This document shows, piece by piece, positions 48,491 to 57,330 of a stretch of DNA of 64,000 nt. The DNA lies in the NCBI GenBank assembly GCA_015200025.1, contig CP054186.1, positions 3,150,643-3,214,642 of the forward strand, written 5' to 3'. The notes under the pieces are model-generated. The model was not told where the DNA came from, ran no database searches, and worked only from the letters and a program-made list of their open reading frames with translations. This DNA comes from Phycisphaeraceae bacterium (GTDB lineage Bacteria > Planctomycetota > Phycisphaerae > Phycisphaerales > UBA1924). A program made the translations under genes and the position numbers. Position 1 is the stretch's first letter; the number at the start of each line of letters is the position of its first letter.

Positions 48491-48564
48491 GGATACGCGT
48501 GCCTCTGGTCCTCGGATTATTCACGCCCGCCGCGCCCGACGCCACACGTACCATCCACCCGCCC

Positions 48565-50142
48565 ATGCCCCACGCCGAACCCGAATCTGACGCCGAGCCC
48601 GCCGGCACCAAGGCCGACGAACCCCCATCACCGCCCCCCCGCGGTGCGGATCGGCGTGGTGGTGGGGGGGGGAGTGGTGGTCGGGGGCACTGGGGGGCTC
48701 GGTGGGGGGTCCTCCGGCACCCGCATTTCCGCATCGTCTGCGTGGCGGCGTTCGGGAGCAACCTGGGCACCTGGCTCGAACACGTCGGGATGCAGTGGGT
48801 CGTCGCCCGCACGACCGGCAGCATGCTGTGGATGAGTTACCTCGCCACGGCCCAGCTCCTCCCGCTGCTGGTCCTGGGGCTGGTGGGCGGGCTGGTCACC
48901 GACCGCGTGAACCGGCGCACATTGTTGGTGGTCACGCAGGCGTGCATGCTCGTGATCGCGCTGGGCATGGCCGCGGTCGTCCTGCGCCTCCCATCGGACC
49001 TCACGGCGTTCGCCCAGAAGATCGCCGCGGGCGATCCCCAGGCCGTCGCGCTCGCGGGCTCGACCAACGGGCTGCTATTGGCGCTCGCCGCGGCGCAGGG
49101 CGTCACGATGGCCTTCAGCGCCCCGGCGTGGCAGGTCCTCACCCCGCGCCTCGTCCCACGCGAGGAACTGACCCGAGCCATCACGCTCCAGGGGATCCAG
49201 TTCAACATCGCCCGGTCCGTCGGGCCGGCCCTGGGCGGCGTGCTGATCTACCAGGCCGGGGCCGCCTCGCTCTTCATCATCAACGCGGTGGCCTTCATCG
49301 GGGTGATGGCCGCGGTCCTCAAGACCCCCGACGCCCCGATCCCACCCGAGCAGCGCGCCCGCTGGCTCGATCTCCGCCGGGCGTTCGACCAGACCGCCGA
49401 GGCTATTCGCTGGACCTGTTTCGAGCGCGGGCCCCGCGCGATCCTGCTCGCGTGCGTCCTTTTCTGCATCCTGGGGACGCCCATCATCCGGTTCCTTCCG
49501 CTCTTTGTCTCCGAGGTCTACGGCGAAGGTTCCGAGGCGGGCCGGGAGAAAGTGTTCGGGCTCCTCCTCGCCGTGCAGGGGGTCGGGTGCGTCGCGGGCG
49601 GGTTCGCCCTGCGGTGGGTCCCCCACTGGTACCCCAAGCACCACCTCATCCCCCTGAGCGTCATGCTCGGCGGGGTCTTCATCCTCATTTTCAGCCTCGC
49701 CGATTCCGCCGTCCTCGCCGCCCCGTTCATGTTCTTCGTCGGGGTGTTCTGGATGTGGACGTTCAACTCCTGCATGGCCGCGATGCAGACGCTCGTCCCC
49801 GATGCGCTGCGGGGGCGGGCCATGGCCGTGCTCAACACCGCCGCGATGGGGCTCATGCCCATCGGGAACTACCTCGCCTCGGCCATCGGCGCCCTGGGCC
49901 AGCGCGCCGTGCTCCACACCAACCCGGAGCTCTGGTCGTCCGGGCTGGGGACCCAGATCGGGGTCGGCGCTCTCGCGCTGATCCTCGTCGCCACCGGAGT
50001 CGTGATGACGATCTGGCGGACCCCCGAGGTCGACGGCCCCGGCCCCGTCGCTCGCCGCGCGGGGTTCTTCCGGGGCATCACCGCCGCCAACCACAGGCCC
50101 GCCACGCCCGGGGCACCTCCCCGCCCCGCCGACGCCCCCTAG
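48565..50142 (+). CDS. MFS exporter (DHA3/EntS-like)
   Basis: A 525-residue transporter with about 11-12 membrane helices. The N-terminus, about 60 residues, is polar and Gly/Pro-rich. The first helix follows PHFRIVCVAAFGSNLGTWLEHVG. The MFS loop GGLVTDRVNRRTLL lies between helices 2 and 3. This pattern fits the DHA3/EntS group, which exports siderophores or drugs. ATG 48565 is preferred to a GTG at 48499. Its divergence from a Fur-family gene fits iron- or stress-regulated export, an inference. Confidence 0.83.
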   Translation: MPHAEPESDAEPAGTKADEPPSPPPRGADRRGGGGGSGGRGHWGARWGVLRHPHFRIVCVAAFGSNLGTWLEHVGMQWVVARTTGSMLWMSYLATAQLLPLLVLGLVGGLVTDRVNRRTLLVVTQACMLVIALGMAAVVLRLPSDLTAFAQKIAAGDPQAVALAGSTNGLLLALAAAQGVTMAFSAPAWQVLTPRLVPREELTRAITLQGIQFNIARSVGPALGGVLIYQAGAASLFIINAVAFIGVMAAVLKTPDAPIPPEQRARWLDLRRAFDQTAEAIRWTCFERGPRAILLACVLFCILGTPIIRFLPLFVSEVYGEGSEAGREKVFGLLLAVQGVGCVAGGFALRWVPHWYPKHHLIPLSVMLGGVFILIFSLADSAVLAAPFMFFVGVFWMWTFNSCMAAMQTLVPDALRGRAMAVLNTAAMGLMPIGNYLASAIGALGQRAVLHTNPELWSSGLGTQIGVGALALILVATGVVMTIWRTPEVDGPGPVARRAGFFRGITAANHRPATPGAPPRPADAP

Positions 50143-50151
50143 CCCACGCCC

Positions 50152-51573
50152 TCACGGGCCGATCCGCTCGCGACCGCCCATGTACGGCCTCAGCGGCCCG
50201 GGGATCGTCACGCTCCCGTCCGCGTTCTGGTGGTTCTCCAGGAGCGGGATCAGGAACCGCGGGCTCGCGAGCACCGTGTTGTTCAGGCTGTGGCAGAAGA
50301 CCGTCTCCCCGTGCCCCTTGGCCCCGCCGGACCGGTACCGCATGTTCAGCCGCCGGCACTGGAAGTCGTACAGCCGGCTCGCCGAGTGCGTCTCCCCGTA
50401 CGCCCCCGTCGGCGATCCGTCGGGCCCGGGCTCGCCCCGCCCGGGCATCCAGCTCTCGATGTCCACCATGTCCGCGTTCTTGGGCCCCAGGTCCGCCGTG
50501 CAGCACTGCAGCAGACGGTGCGGGATCTCCAGCGACCGCAGGATCGCCTCCACGTACCCGATCATCCTCGCGTGCCACGCGCGGCTCTCGGCCTCGTCGG
50601 CGCGGCAGATCACCACCTGCTCCACCTTGTCGAACTGGTGGATCCGATACAGCCCCGCCGTGTCCTTCCCCGCCGCCCCGGCCTCACGCCGGAAGCACGT
50701 CGAGACCGTGACGTACTTCAGCGGCAACGCCGACTCGTCGAGGATCTCGTCCATGTGCAGGCCCATGAGCCCGACCTCGCCCGTCCCGGTCAGGAACAGG
50801 TCGTACCCCTCGGGCCCGCCCGAGCGGGACTTCTCGTCGACCAGGTACGCCTGCTCGCGTCCCGCCGGGAAGAACCCGGTCCCCACCATGGCCTCTTCCT
50901 TCACCAGCACCGGGACGCTCATCGCCCGGAACCCCTCGCGGTAGACCATCCAATCCGCCGCGTAGCGGAGCACCGCCTGGTGCAGGTTCATCCCGTCGCC
51001 CGTCAGCACGTACGACCGCGACCCCGAGAGTTTCACCCCGCGCTCGAAATCCGCCAGCCCCAGGTCACGCACCAACTCCAGGTGCGACTTGGGCCTGAAC
51101 CCCCGCTGCGCCGCGAACGGGGCCGACGGGTCGAACCCCGGCGGGCTCCAACGCCGCAGCTCCACGTTGTCCTCCGCCGAGCGGCCCACGGGCACGTCCG
51201 CGTCCGGGGGCTGGGGGACCTGGAGCAGGATCTCGCGGAGCGACGGCTCGAGCGACGCCAGCCTCGCCTCCATCTCCTGCACCGCCTGCTTCAGCGCGAT
51301 CGGGCGGGACGCCAGGGCGTCGATCTCCTTCTGGAGCGCCTCGGCCTCGGGCCCGTGCTTGCCCTTGAGCTGCCCCTTGAGCTTCCCGATCTGAGGCCCG
51401 GATTCCTTCGCCAGGCGGTTCTGCTCGGCCCGGAGCCGGTCGGCCTCGGCCTGCAGCCGCCGACGCTCCCCGTCCAGCTCCAGCAGCCGCTCGATGTCCA
51501 CAGGGATGTTCTTGGCCTTGGCGCCCAGCGCGAAGCGGGCGGGGTTCTCTCGGAGTTGTTTCAGGTCGATCAT
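50152..51573 (-). CDS. serS: Seryl-tRNA synthetase
   Basis: A 473-residue class II synthetase that charges tRNA-Ser and supplies tRNA for selenocysteine. The N-terminal part (IDLKQLRENPARFA to LKGKHGPEAEALQKEIDAL) is the coiled-coil arm that grips tRNA. Motif 2 is seen as CFRREAGAAGKDTAGLYR and motif 3 as NNTVLASPRFLIPLLENHQ. The C-terminus ends in GPLRPYMGGRE. The ATG at 51573 starts with MIDLKQL, the usual SerRS start. It converges on the MFS gene with nine bases between the stops. Confidence 0.95.
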   Translation of the reverse strand: MIDLKQLRENPARFALGAKAKNIPVDIERLLELDGERRRLQAEADRLRAEQNRLAKESGPQIGKLKGQLKGKHGPEAEALQKEIDALASRPIALKQAVQEMEARLASLEPSLREILLQVPQPPDADVPVGRSAEDNVELRRWSPPGFDPSAPFAAQRGFRPKSHLELVRDLGLADFERGVKLSGSRSYVLTGDGMNLHQAVLRYAADWMVYREGFRAMSVPVLVKEEAMVGTGFFPAGREQAYLVDEKSRSGGPEGYDLFLTGTGEVGLMGLHMDEILDESALPLKYVTVSTCFRREAGAAGKDTAGLYRIHQFDKVEQVVICRADEAESRAWHARMIGYVEAILRSLEIPHRLLQCCTADLGPKNADMVDIESWMPGRGEPGPDGSPTGAYGETHSASRLYDFQCRRLNMRYRSGGAKGHGETVFCHSLNNTVLASPRFLIPLLENHQNADGSVTIPGPLRPYMGGRERIGP

Positions 51574-51725
51574 GGCGTCCATGGTAGTCGCCGCCGCGCG
51601 CCACCCGACCGGTTCCCATCCCTCTCTTGCCGGGGCGACCGTGAGGCGGCTCGCCGGCCGCAATCCGCCCTCACGCGGGGGCGTTACACTGTCCGTCCTC
51701 TCGTGACGGGGACGGAGTGTCAGGC

Positions 51726-53366
51726 ATGGGGACTTGGTATCTCAAACCGATCCGCGGGTCGGCGCCCGTCGTCCGGCTCGGTCGGCAGAAAGTCTCCATC
51801 GGGCGGCACCCCGACAACGCCGTCCCGCTCACCGACGACCTGGCCTCGCGCTTCCACTGCGAGATCGAGCCGGGGTCGGAGGGGTTCCTGCTCAAGGACC
51901 TCAACTCCAAGAACGGGACCAAAGTCAACGAGGTCCGCGTCAAGGAGGCGAGCCTCAAGGCGGGCGACGTCGTCCGCGTCGGGCACCACGAGTTCCTCCT
52001 TGAAGTCGACGAGGACGACGCCGACCGAAGCGCCCTCTCGGACTCGGCCGTCGAGCCCTCGCCCCTGGGCAACTCGCACGACCGCGACCTGCCCTGGGCC
52101 TCGGCGTTGACGGACCTGATCAACAACCTCCCGCCCAAGCAGTCCCGCCTGGAGGAGCCGGCGATCATCGACAGCATGGGCAAGCCGAGCCAAGCCCTCT
52201 CGGGCACCAGCGACGGGCCCGGCGCCGTCCGCCTGCTGCTGCTGGCCGCCGCCAAGGCCCGGGCCACCGACCTGCACATCGAGCCCAAGCAGTCGCAGAC
52301 CTTCAACGTCCGCCTGCGGGTGGACGGGCAGATGGTCGCCATCGCCGAGCTGCCCGAGCGCGTGGGCGAGCTGGTCTTCGGGCTCGTCAAATCCGCGTGC
52401 AACATGCGGGTCGCCGGGCGGGACGCCGTGCTCGAGGGGCACTTCTCCGCGATCTTCGGGGAGCGCCGCGTCGAGTACCGCGTCTCGCTGACCCCCAGCG
52501 TCCACGGGCAGAAGCTCGTCCTCCGCGTGCTCGACACCCTGGCCGCCCCCTCCTCGCTGTCAGAGATGGGCATGGCCCAGTACATGGCCGACCGCGTCCG
52601 GCGGACCTGCGACCAGGACCACGGGCTGCTGCTGACCTGCGGGCCCACCGGCTCGGGCAAAACGACGACCCTCTACAACGCCCTCCGCGAGATCGACCGC
52701 GAGGCCCGCAACGTCGTCACCATCGAGGACCCCGTCGAGTACCAGCTCGACAACATCACCCAGATCCCCATCGACGAGCACAAGGGCAACACCTTCGGCG
52801 GGCTCCTCCGCTCCGTGCTCCGCCAGGACCCCGACGTCATCCTCGTGGGCGAGATCCGCGACGAGGAGACCGCCCGGACCGCCATGCAGGCCGCCATGAC
52901 CGGGCACCTGGTCTTCTCGACCGTCCACGCCAAGGACACCATCGCCGCCGTCTTCCGCCTGCTGGACCTCAAGGTCGAGCCGTACCTCGTCGCCAACTCG
53001 CTGGACCTGGTCCTCGCCCAGCGGCTGGTCCGCCTGCTGTGCGACCACTGCAAGCGCGCCGTCCCGGTCCCCCCGGGCGTGGCCACGCGCCTGGGCCGGT
53101 TCCTCCAGGGCAAGAACGAGATGTACGTCGCCACGGGGTGCGCCCGGTGCCTGCGGACGGGGTTCCGGGGCCGCCGGGCGATCTTCGAGCTTCTTGAGTT
53201 CAACGACGACCTCCGCGACGTGGTGCTCAAGTCGCCGACCATCGCGGACATGAAGCGGATCATCGAGCAGGGGCTCTTCACCACCCTGGCGCAGTTCGGG
53301 TGGCGCCTCGTCTCGGAGGGCATCACGACCCTCGACGAGGTCGACCGCGTCGCCGGGCAGGGCTGA
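51726..53366 (+). CDS. FHA-GspE fusion ATPase (type II secretion/pilus-like)
   Basis: A 546-residue protein. Residues 1-95 form an FHA domain (phosphothreonine-binding): VSIGRHPDNAV, ASRFHCEIE and LKDLNSKNGTKVN. The rest is a GspE/PilB-type secretion ATPase, with Walker A CGPTGSGKTTTLYNA (about residue 305), an Asp box (VTIEDPVEYQ), Walker B ILVGEIRDEETA, His box STVHAKD and a zinc-binding tetra-Cys (CDHC and CARC). The standard GspE N1 region is replaced by FHA. ATG 51726 has GGAG upstream. A dockerin-ended secreted protein gene and a pseudopilin-like gene follow on the opposite strand. Confidence 0.9.
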   Translation: MGTWYLKPIRGSAPVVRLGRQKVSIGRHPDNAVPLTDDLASRFHCEIEPGSEGFLLKDLNSKNGTKVNEVRVKEASLKAGDVVRVGHHEFLLEVDEDDADRSALSDSAVEPSPLGNSHDRDLPWASALTDLINNLPPKQSRLEEPAIIDSMGKPSQALSGTSDGPGAVRLLLLAAAKARATDLHIEPKQSQTFNVRLRVDGQMVAIAELPERVGELVFGLVKSACNMRVAGRDAVLEGHFSAIFGERRVEYRVSLTPSVHGQKLVLRVLDTLAAPSSLSEMGMAQYMADRVRRTCDQDHGLLLTCGPTGSGKTTTLYNALREIDREARNVVTIEDPVEYQLDNITQIPIDEHKGNTFGGLLRSVLRQDPDVILVGEIRDEETARTAMQAAMTGHLVFSTVHAKDTIAAVFRLLDLKVEPYLVANSLDLVLAQRLVRLLCDHCKRAVPVPPGVATRLGRFLQGKNEMYVATGCARCLRTGFRGRRAIFELLEFNDDLRDVVLKSPTIADMKRIIEQGLFTTLAQFGWRLVSEGITTLDEVDRVAGQG

Positions 53367-53489
53367 CCGCTCCGCCCGGTATCCCGTCGGTACTTCCTTT
53401 CGAATCCGGCGCGGGACCTCCCGATCCCGCGTCGGTGTGAGCATCGGCGGGCGCCTCTCCTCAACGCGGGCCCGCCGGGAGGGGCGGCC

Positions 53490-55085
53490 TCAGCACCCGG
53501 CCTCGAAGGCCTCGAAGTACGCGTCCGCGTCGAAGAAGTCGATGAACCCGTCGAGGTTGAAGTCCGCCGTCCGGGCCAGCGGGCACTCCACGCCCTCGAA
53601 GCACGAGAGGTACGCGTCGAGGTCGAAGAAGTCGACGAACCCGTCGCGGTTGAAGTCCGCGGCGCACAGCGACAGCGGGGCCGTGTGGTCGATCCACACC
53701 AGCGCGAAGTCCCCGTCGACCAGCTCGGTATCCTCGCCGAAGACGTTCCCGGGGGCGCCCGTGATGAGCGCCCGGGCCTGGACCTCGAAGGTCCCCGTCG
53801 AGATCTTCTCGTACGAATAGAACGCGCGGCGGCCCTGCCCGGGAACGCCCGGCTCGACGCCGGCGGACTGGATCATGAGCGAGCCGTCGGCGTCCGTCTT
53901 CCCGGGGATCGACACCTCATACCGCCCCGTCCCCAACTTGGTCACGCCGAACCCGCCCGTCCCGTGGACCTTCGCGCCGGTCGAACCGTCAATAAGCCCG
54001 GCCACCGCGCCGGCGGCCGTATACGGGACGTAGACGAACACGAACCGGGTCAGGTCGTTGGGGAGGATCTCGGAGGCGTTGTCGAAGTTGGTCCGGCGGG
54101 CCGTGATGGCCCACCCGCCGTTCACCGGCGACGCGACGACGTAGTTGGCCTCGTTCCCGCCGTCCGTCGGGCCCGCCAGGAGCACGCCGTCGGACCCGCT
54201 GTCGATGCCCGGGAGGGTCAGGACGACCTGTGCCGTCCCGTCCTGGGTCTGGTTCCAGGCGAACACGGAGGTGGGAAGGCCCGGGGTGACGGCGACACGC
54301 CCGTCGGGACCGGGGACGTAGACCGCGCCACCATCCGGGCCCACCTGCCCGCGGACGTACCCGCCGATCCAGCCCTCGGCGAAGGGGAACCACGCCGCCG
54401 CGCAGTCCAGGCTCATCTCCTGGTTGCCCGGGGTGCCGGCGAAGTTCATCGAAAGGTACATCGAGCCCTGCCCGTTGCGGTGCGTCCCGTCGACCATGCA
54501 GTACGCCCGGCCCGAGCGGAAGTCGTCCGCCGAGATGTTCCCGATCCCGTACAGGCGGCCCACCGGGAGCCCGAACAGCGAATCGAGGTTGTCACGCCCG
54601 TTGGCCCGGATCGAGACGGTCACAACACCGGCGTACTGGTTGATCGACCAGGCGTAGGTCCGCAGCCCGCCGCCGTTGTTCGCGCCCGACACCGGGTCGC
54701 GACCATCGCGCAGGCGGATGAACTCGTCGGGCGGGTACGAATCCGGGTTCGCCGGCTCGGCCGGGGCGATGTTCAGGTCGATGTCGCCCTCGTTGGTCCA
54801 CCCGCTCGTCCAGGTGTACGGGAACGGGCCCGAGCGGATCGGGAACACCTTGAGCGCCTGATCCCCGTTGTCGTCGTTGGCCCCCAGGATTGTCCCCGGG
54901 CGGATCGACACGTCGAAGTTGCCCGCCGTCACCGTGCGGGGGTACGGGCCCGGGCCCTTCCAGGGCTCGCCCGTGCGGGGGTCGTTCCCGCCGGGGACCA
55001 CCGCGGAAGGAACCGAGAACTGGGCGAAGGCCGAGCCCGCCGCCGCCGCCACTACCGCCGAAGTCAGAACAACACGCTTCGTCAT
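53490..55085 (-). CDS. Secreted protein with dockerin-like C-terminus
   Basis: A 531-residue exported protein with signal peptide ending AFAQF. The body is beta-rich with no recognised catalytic motif. Segments such as NNGGGLRTYAWSINQYAGVV and SGRAYCMVDGTHRNGQGSM suggest a large beta-sandwich. The C-terminus has two dockerin-like loops (FNRDGFVDFFDLDAY and FNLDGFIDFFDADAY) with CFEGVEC between, ending EAGC. ATG 55085 follows GGGAG. It lies between an FHA-GspE ATPase gene (convergent) and a pseudopilin-like gene (105 bases upstream, same strand). The function is unknown. Confidence 0.8.
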   Translation of the reverse strand: MTKRVVLTSAVVAAAAGSAFAQFSVPSAVVPGGNDPRTGEPWKGPGPYPRTVTAGNFDVSIRPGTILGANDDNGDQALKVFPIRSGPFPYTWTSGWTNEGDIDLNIAPAEPANPDSYPPDEFIRLRDGRDPVSGANNGGGLRTYAWSINQYAGVVTVSIRANGRDNLDSLFGLPVGRLYGIGNISADDFRSGRAYCMVDGTHRNGQGSMYLSMNFAGTPGNQEMSLDCAAAWFPFAEGWIGGYVRGQVGPDGGAVYVPGPDGRVAVTPGLPTSVFAWNQTQDGTAQVVLTLPGIDSGSDGVLLAGPTDGGNEANYVVASPVNGGWAITARRTNFDNASEILPNDLTRFVFVYVPYTAAGAVAGLIDGSTGAKVHGTGGFGVTKLGTGRYEVSIPGKTDADGSLMIQSAGVEPGVPGQGRRAFYSYEKISTGTFEVQARALITGAPGNVFGEDTELVDGDFALVWIDHTAPLSLCAADFNRDGFVDFFDLDAYLSCFEGVECPLARTADFNLDGFIDFFDADAYFEAFEAGC

Positions 55086-55190
55086 GACCGAATCTCCCTA
55101 TCTACCAATCGCGCGGACCGGAACACGGCGTCGATCGGGAGGTCCGTGCCCCGATCGCCTGGAAGTTCGACGCCCACGAGCCGGGGCGTG

Positions 55191-56012
55191 TCATCGCTTC
55201 GGGTTGTTGATCCACCCGTACCGACGCCCCGAGAATTCCATCTGGTACCACCGCTCCCCGCCCCGCCCCGCCGTCACGTACAAGTCGTTGGCCTCGAAGT
55301 CGTTGCCCTCCTGCATCGCCTCGGGGCCGCCGCTAAGGGGCGGCCTGAACAACTCCGCCGTCCCGTCCATCGATACCACGTGCCCCCCGCCCGCGTGACG
55401 CTGCGTGACCTGGTCCTGGTTGCCCCACCGACCGTCGGGGATCGGCTCGTTGTACCAGTACGTGCTCTCCTCCACGAACACCAGCAGACTCCGCATCTCC
55501 GTCAACGCGTTCCGTGCCATCGCGGTCGTCAGCGACCCGGGCCTCCCCACCCCCGAGGTCGTCAGCCTCGCCATCCGCGTCGTGAGCCCGATTTTCGCCC
55601 CCTCCATCGCGGCCACCATCGTGTAATCGAAGTCCAGCTTCGTGTCCCCATTCCACATGTTCCGCCCGTCCTCGAACGACACCCCGCGACGCTTGTTCGT
55701 CGGGCACTCCCCCGCCTTATCCGCGTTCCCGAGGTACTGGTAAATCACCCCGGGGGCCGCCCAATCCTCCTCCTGCTGGCGTGCCCACACCCCGACCGGG
55801 GGGACCGTGTCCTTGTAATCCTGCGCGTACAGGAGCGTCGCCTGACCGAACTGACGGATGTTCGACAGGCACTTGGCCGACCGCCCCGCCTCGCGCGCCT
55901 TGCCCAGCGAGGGCAGCAGGATCCCGATCAGCAGCGCGATGATCGCGATCACCACCAGCAACTCGATCAGCGTGAATCCCGAGACCTGTGCCCGACGTGC
56001 GTGAATTCGCAT
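55191..56012 (-). CDS. Prepilin-like secreted protein
   Basis: A 273-residue protein starting [19 protein letters not shown], a pseudopilin cleavage and methylation signal. The hydrophobic helix runs to about residue 32. The globular part ends in [17 protein letters not shown], an H-X-DG-like motif seen in Planctomycete DUF1559-like proteins, and [17 protein letters not shown]. It follows the pattern of the gene at 37559-38473 but the sequences differ outside the N-terminus. It lies 105 bases upstream of the dockerin-ended secreted gene on the same strand. Confidence 0.85.
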   Translation of the reverse strand: MRIHARRAQVSGFTLIELLVVIAIIALLIGILLPSLGKAREAGRSAKCLSNIRQFGQATLLYAQDYKDTVPPVGVWARQQEEDWAAPGVIYQYLGNADKAGECPTNKRRGVSFEDGRNMWNGDTKLDFDYTMVAAMEGAKIGLTTRMARLTTSGVGRPGSLTTAMARNALTEMRSLLVFVEESTYWYNEPIPDGRWGNQDQVTQRHAGGGHVVSMDGTAELFRPPLSGGPEAMQEGNDFEANDLYVTAGRGGERWYQMEFSGRRYGWINNPKR

Positions 56013-56136
56013 GGTCCATGATTCACCCGGGCCTGTTCACACCGGATAAATCCACCGCGTTCGTTCGGATAAGCCTGCGCTCACCGCCCCACCCCGCCCC
56101 ACCCCGCCCCCGCCGACCACTTCGACGTACCTTCAA

Positions 56137-56171
56137 ACGAGAACACGCCGGGTCGTCCTTGACCCGGCGTG
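56137..56171 (-). terminator. Terminator of the HTH-receiver gene
   Basis: A perfect 11-base stem (56144-56154 with 56161-56171) with a six-base loop is followed on the minus strand by TTCTCGTTTG. It lies 62 bases after the stop of the HTH-receiver gene. Confidence 0.82.
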
Positions 56172-56233
56172 CCCCGTTGAGCCCGTGATACCCCCGCACG
56201 CGCGGGCGGGGGTGTGGTGGTGAGTGGTGGGGG

Positions 56234-56812
56234 TCAGGCGGCGATGTTCGTCGCCGACTCGATCGCCTCGACCAGCGACCGGACCTGGAACGGCTTCTTG
56301 AGGAAACTGTCGAACCCCTGCGTCCGAAGGCCCGCCGCCTGCCCGTCGGTCAGCTTCCCGCTCATCGCGATGATCCGCGTGAACTGGAGGTGCTCGTTCT
56401 TCTTGACCATGTCCGTCAGCTGCCGCGCGTCGCCCTCGCCCAGGTGGATATCCATCAGCAGCACGTGCGGCTTGAACCGCTCGGCCTCCATCCCCGCCTG
56501 GAACCCCGACGTCGCCGTACGGACCTCGTAGTTCGTCTGCTCCGTCAGGATCTTCTGGATCGTCTCGACGACCTCTCGCTCCCCGTCCACCAGCAGCACC
56601 CGCGTCCGCCCCGACATCAGCCCCTCGATCGGGATGTTGTGGGCCTTCATGAACCGGATGAGCTCCGACGTGGGGATCCGCCGGTCGCGGGAGCCCGGGA
56701 TCCGGTACCCCTTGAGCGCGCCCGAGTCGAACCACTTCGACACCGTCCGAGGCGCCACGTTGCAGATCTTCGCGACCTCGCCCGTCGTCAGTACTTCTTT
56801 CTCGAACGCCAT
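56234..56812 (-). CDS. HTH-receiver regulator (MerR/excisionase HTH + REC)
   Basis: A 192-residue protein. The N-terminus (LTTGEVAKICNVAPRTVSKWF to RIPTSELIRFM) is a MerR/excisionase-type HTH. Residues about 70-192 form a receiver domain: VLLVDGEREVV, the phosphoacceptor Asp in HVLLMDIHLGEG, the Thr/Ser region IAMSGKL and the Lys in FLKKPFQV. The order HTH then REC is reversed from standard response regulators. No histidine kinase is adjacent. ATG 56812 is chosen because GTG 56821 adds only three residues without a clear gain. It is divergent from the HEAT-like gene, with about 518 bases between. Confidence 0.87.
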   Translation of the reverse strand: MAFEKEVLTTGEVAKICNVAPRTVSKWFDSGALKGYRIPGSRDRRIPTSELIRFMKAHNIPIEGLMSGRTRVLLVDGEREVVETIQKILTEQTNYEVRTATSGFQAGMEAERFKPHVLLMDIHLGEGDARQLTDMVKKNEHLQFTRIIAMSGKLTDGQAAGLRTQGFDSFLKKPFQVRSLVEAIESATNIAA

Positions 56813-57088
56813 ACGTCTCACCTCGTCTTACACACCCGGCGGTGAGGCCGGGGGATCGGTTCGCAGGGACGGTCCGGAGAATCGGACACCCGCACCCCCG
56901 GCTTGACCCCCCTCACCCACACGCGCCGAACTTTCCGCTTCTAGGACGCCCCCACACCCGCCCCCATCTCCGTCCCCATACCAGCCCGCACGCCCGACGC
57001 GCATTCCCGGCGCGAGGGCTCCCCCGCCACGCGACCCCCTCGCGCCCGTGTCGCCCCCAACGGGGCTTGTTCGGGAGTGGCCTCCCGA

Positions 57089-57118
57089 TTGACAACCGCG
57101 CACCCGTCCGTGTAAAGT
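57089..57118 (+). promoter_or_regulatory. Candidate sigma-70 promoter of the HEAT-like gene
   Basis: A perfect -35 TTGACA (57089-57094) and a -10 TAAAGT (57113-57118) are separated by 18 bases. It lies about 210 bases upstream of the GTG start of the HEAT-like gene, which implies a long leader. Confidence 0.6.
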
Positions 57119-57127
57119 GGCGGCCCA

Positions 57128-57152
57128 TTTCCCTCCCAGCCCGGGAGGGAAA
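57128..57152 (+). promoter_or_regulatory. Hairpin in the 5' leader of the HEAT-like gene
   Basis: A perfect ten-base stem TTTCCCTCCC / GGGAGGGAAA (57128-57137 with 57143-57152) with a five-base loop sits just after the candidate -10. It would form in the 5' end of the transcript. No T run follows, so a terminator is unlikely; it may stabilise or regulate the mRNA. Confidence 0.55.
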
Positions 57153-57330
57153 GGTTCGCCGGCCCGGCCTTCCTCCCGTCCGCGGGGCAACCGCCCCGAT
57201 CCGGGAGGCGTACCGTCGCCCTCCAAGACCCCGGGCACGCAGAGGTTGCGCCCCGGAAGGCCCGTCCACCGTTCCCTTGGGCCACGAGCCCACCCCGCCC
57301 ATCCGACGGGCGATCCAGCAGGAGCCGCAC

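Larger units (their letters stand above)
56813..57330. other. Divergent intergenic region with promoter and leader
   Basis: This 518-base gap separates the HTH-receiver gene and the HEAT-like gene. It holds a candidate sigma-70 promoter and a leader hairpin for the HEAT-like gene (separate entries). Open frames across it are compositionally biased and lack convincing starts, so I do not call a gene here. Confidence 0.6.
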
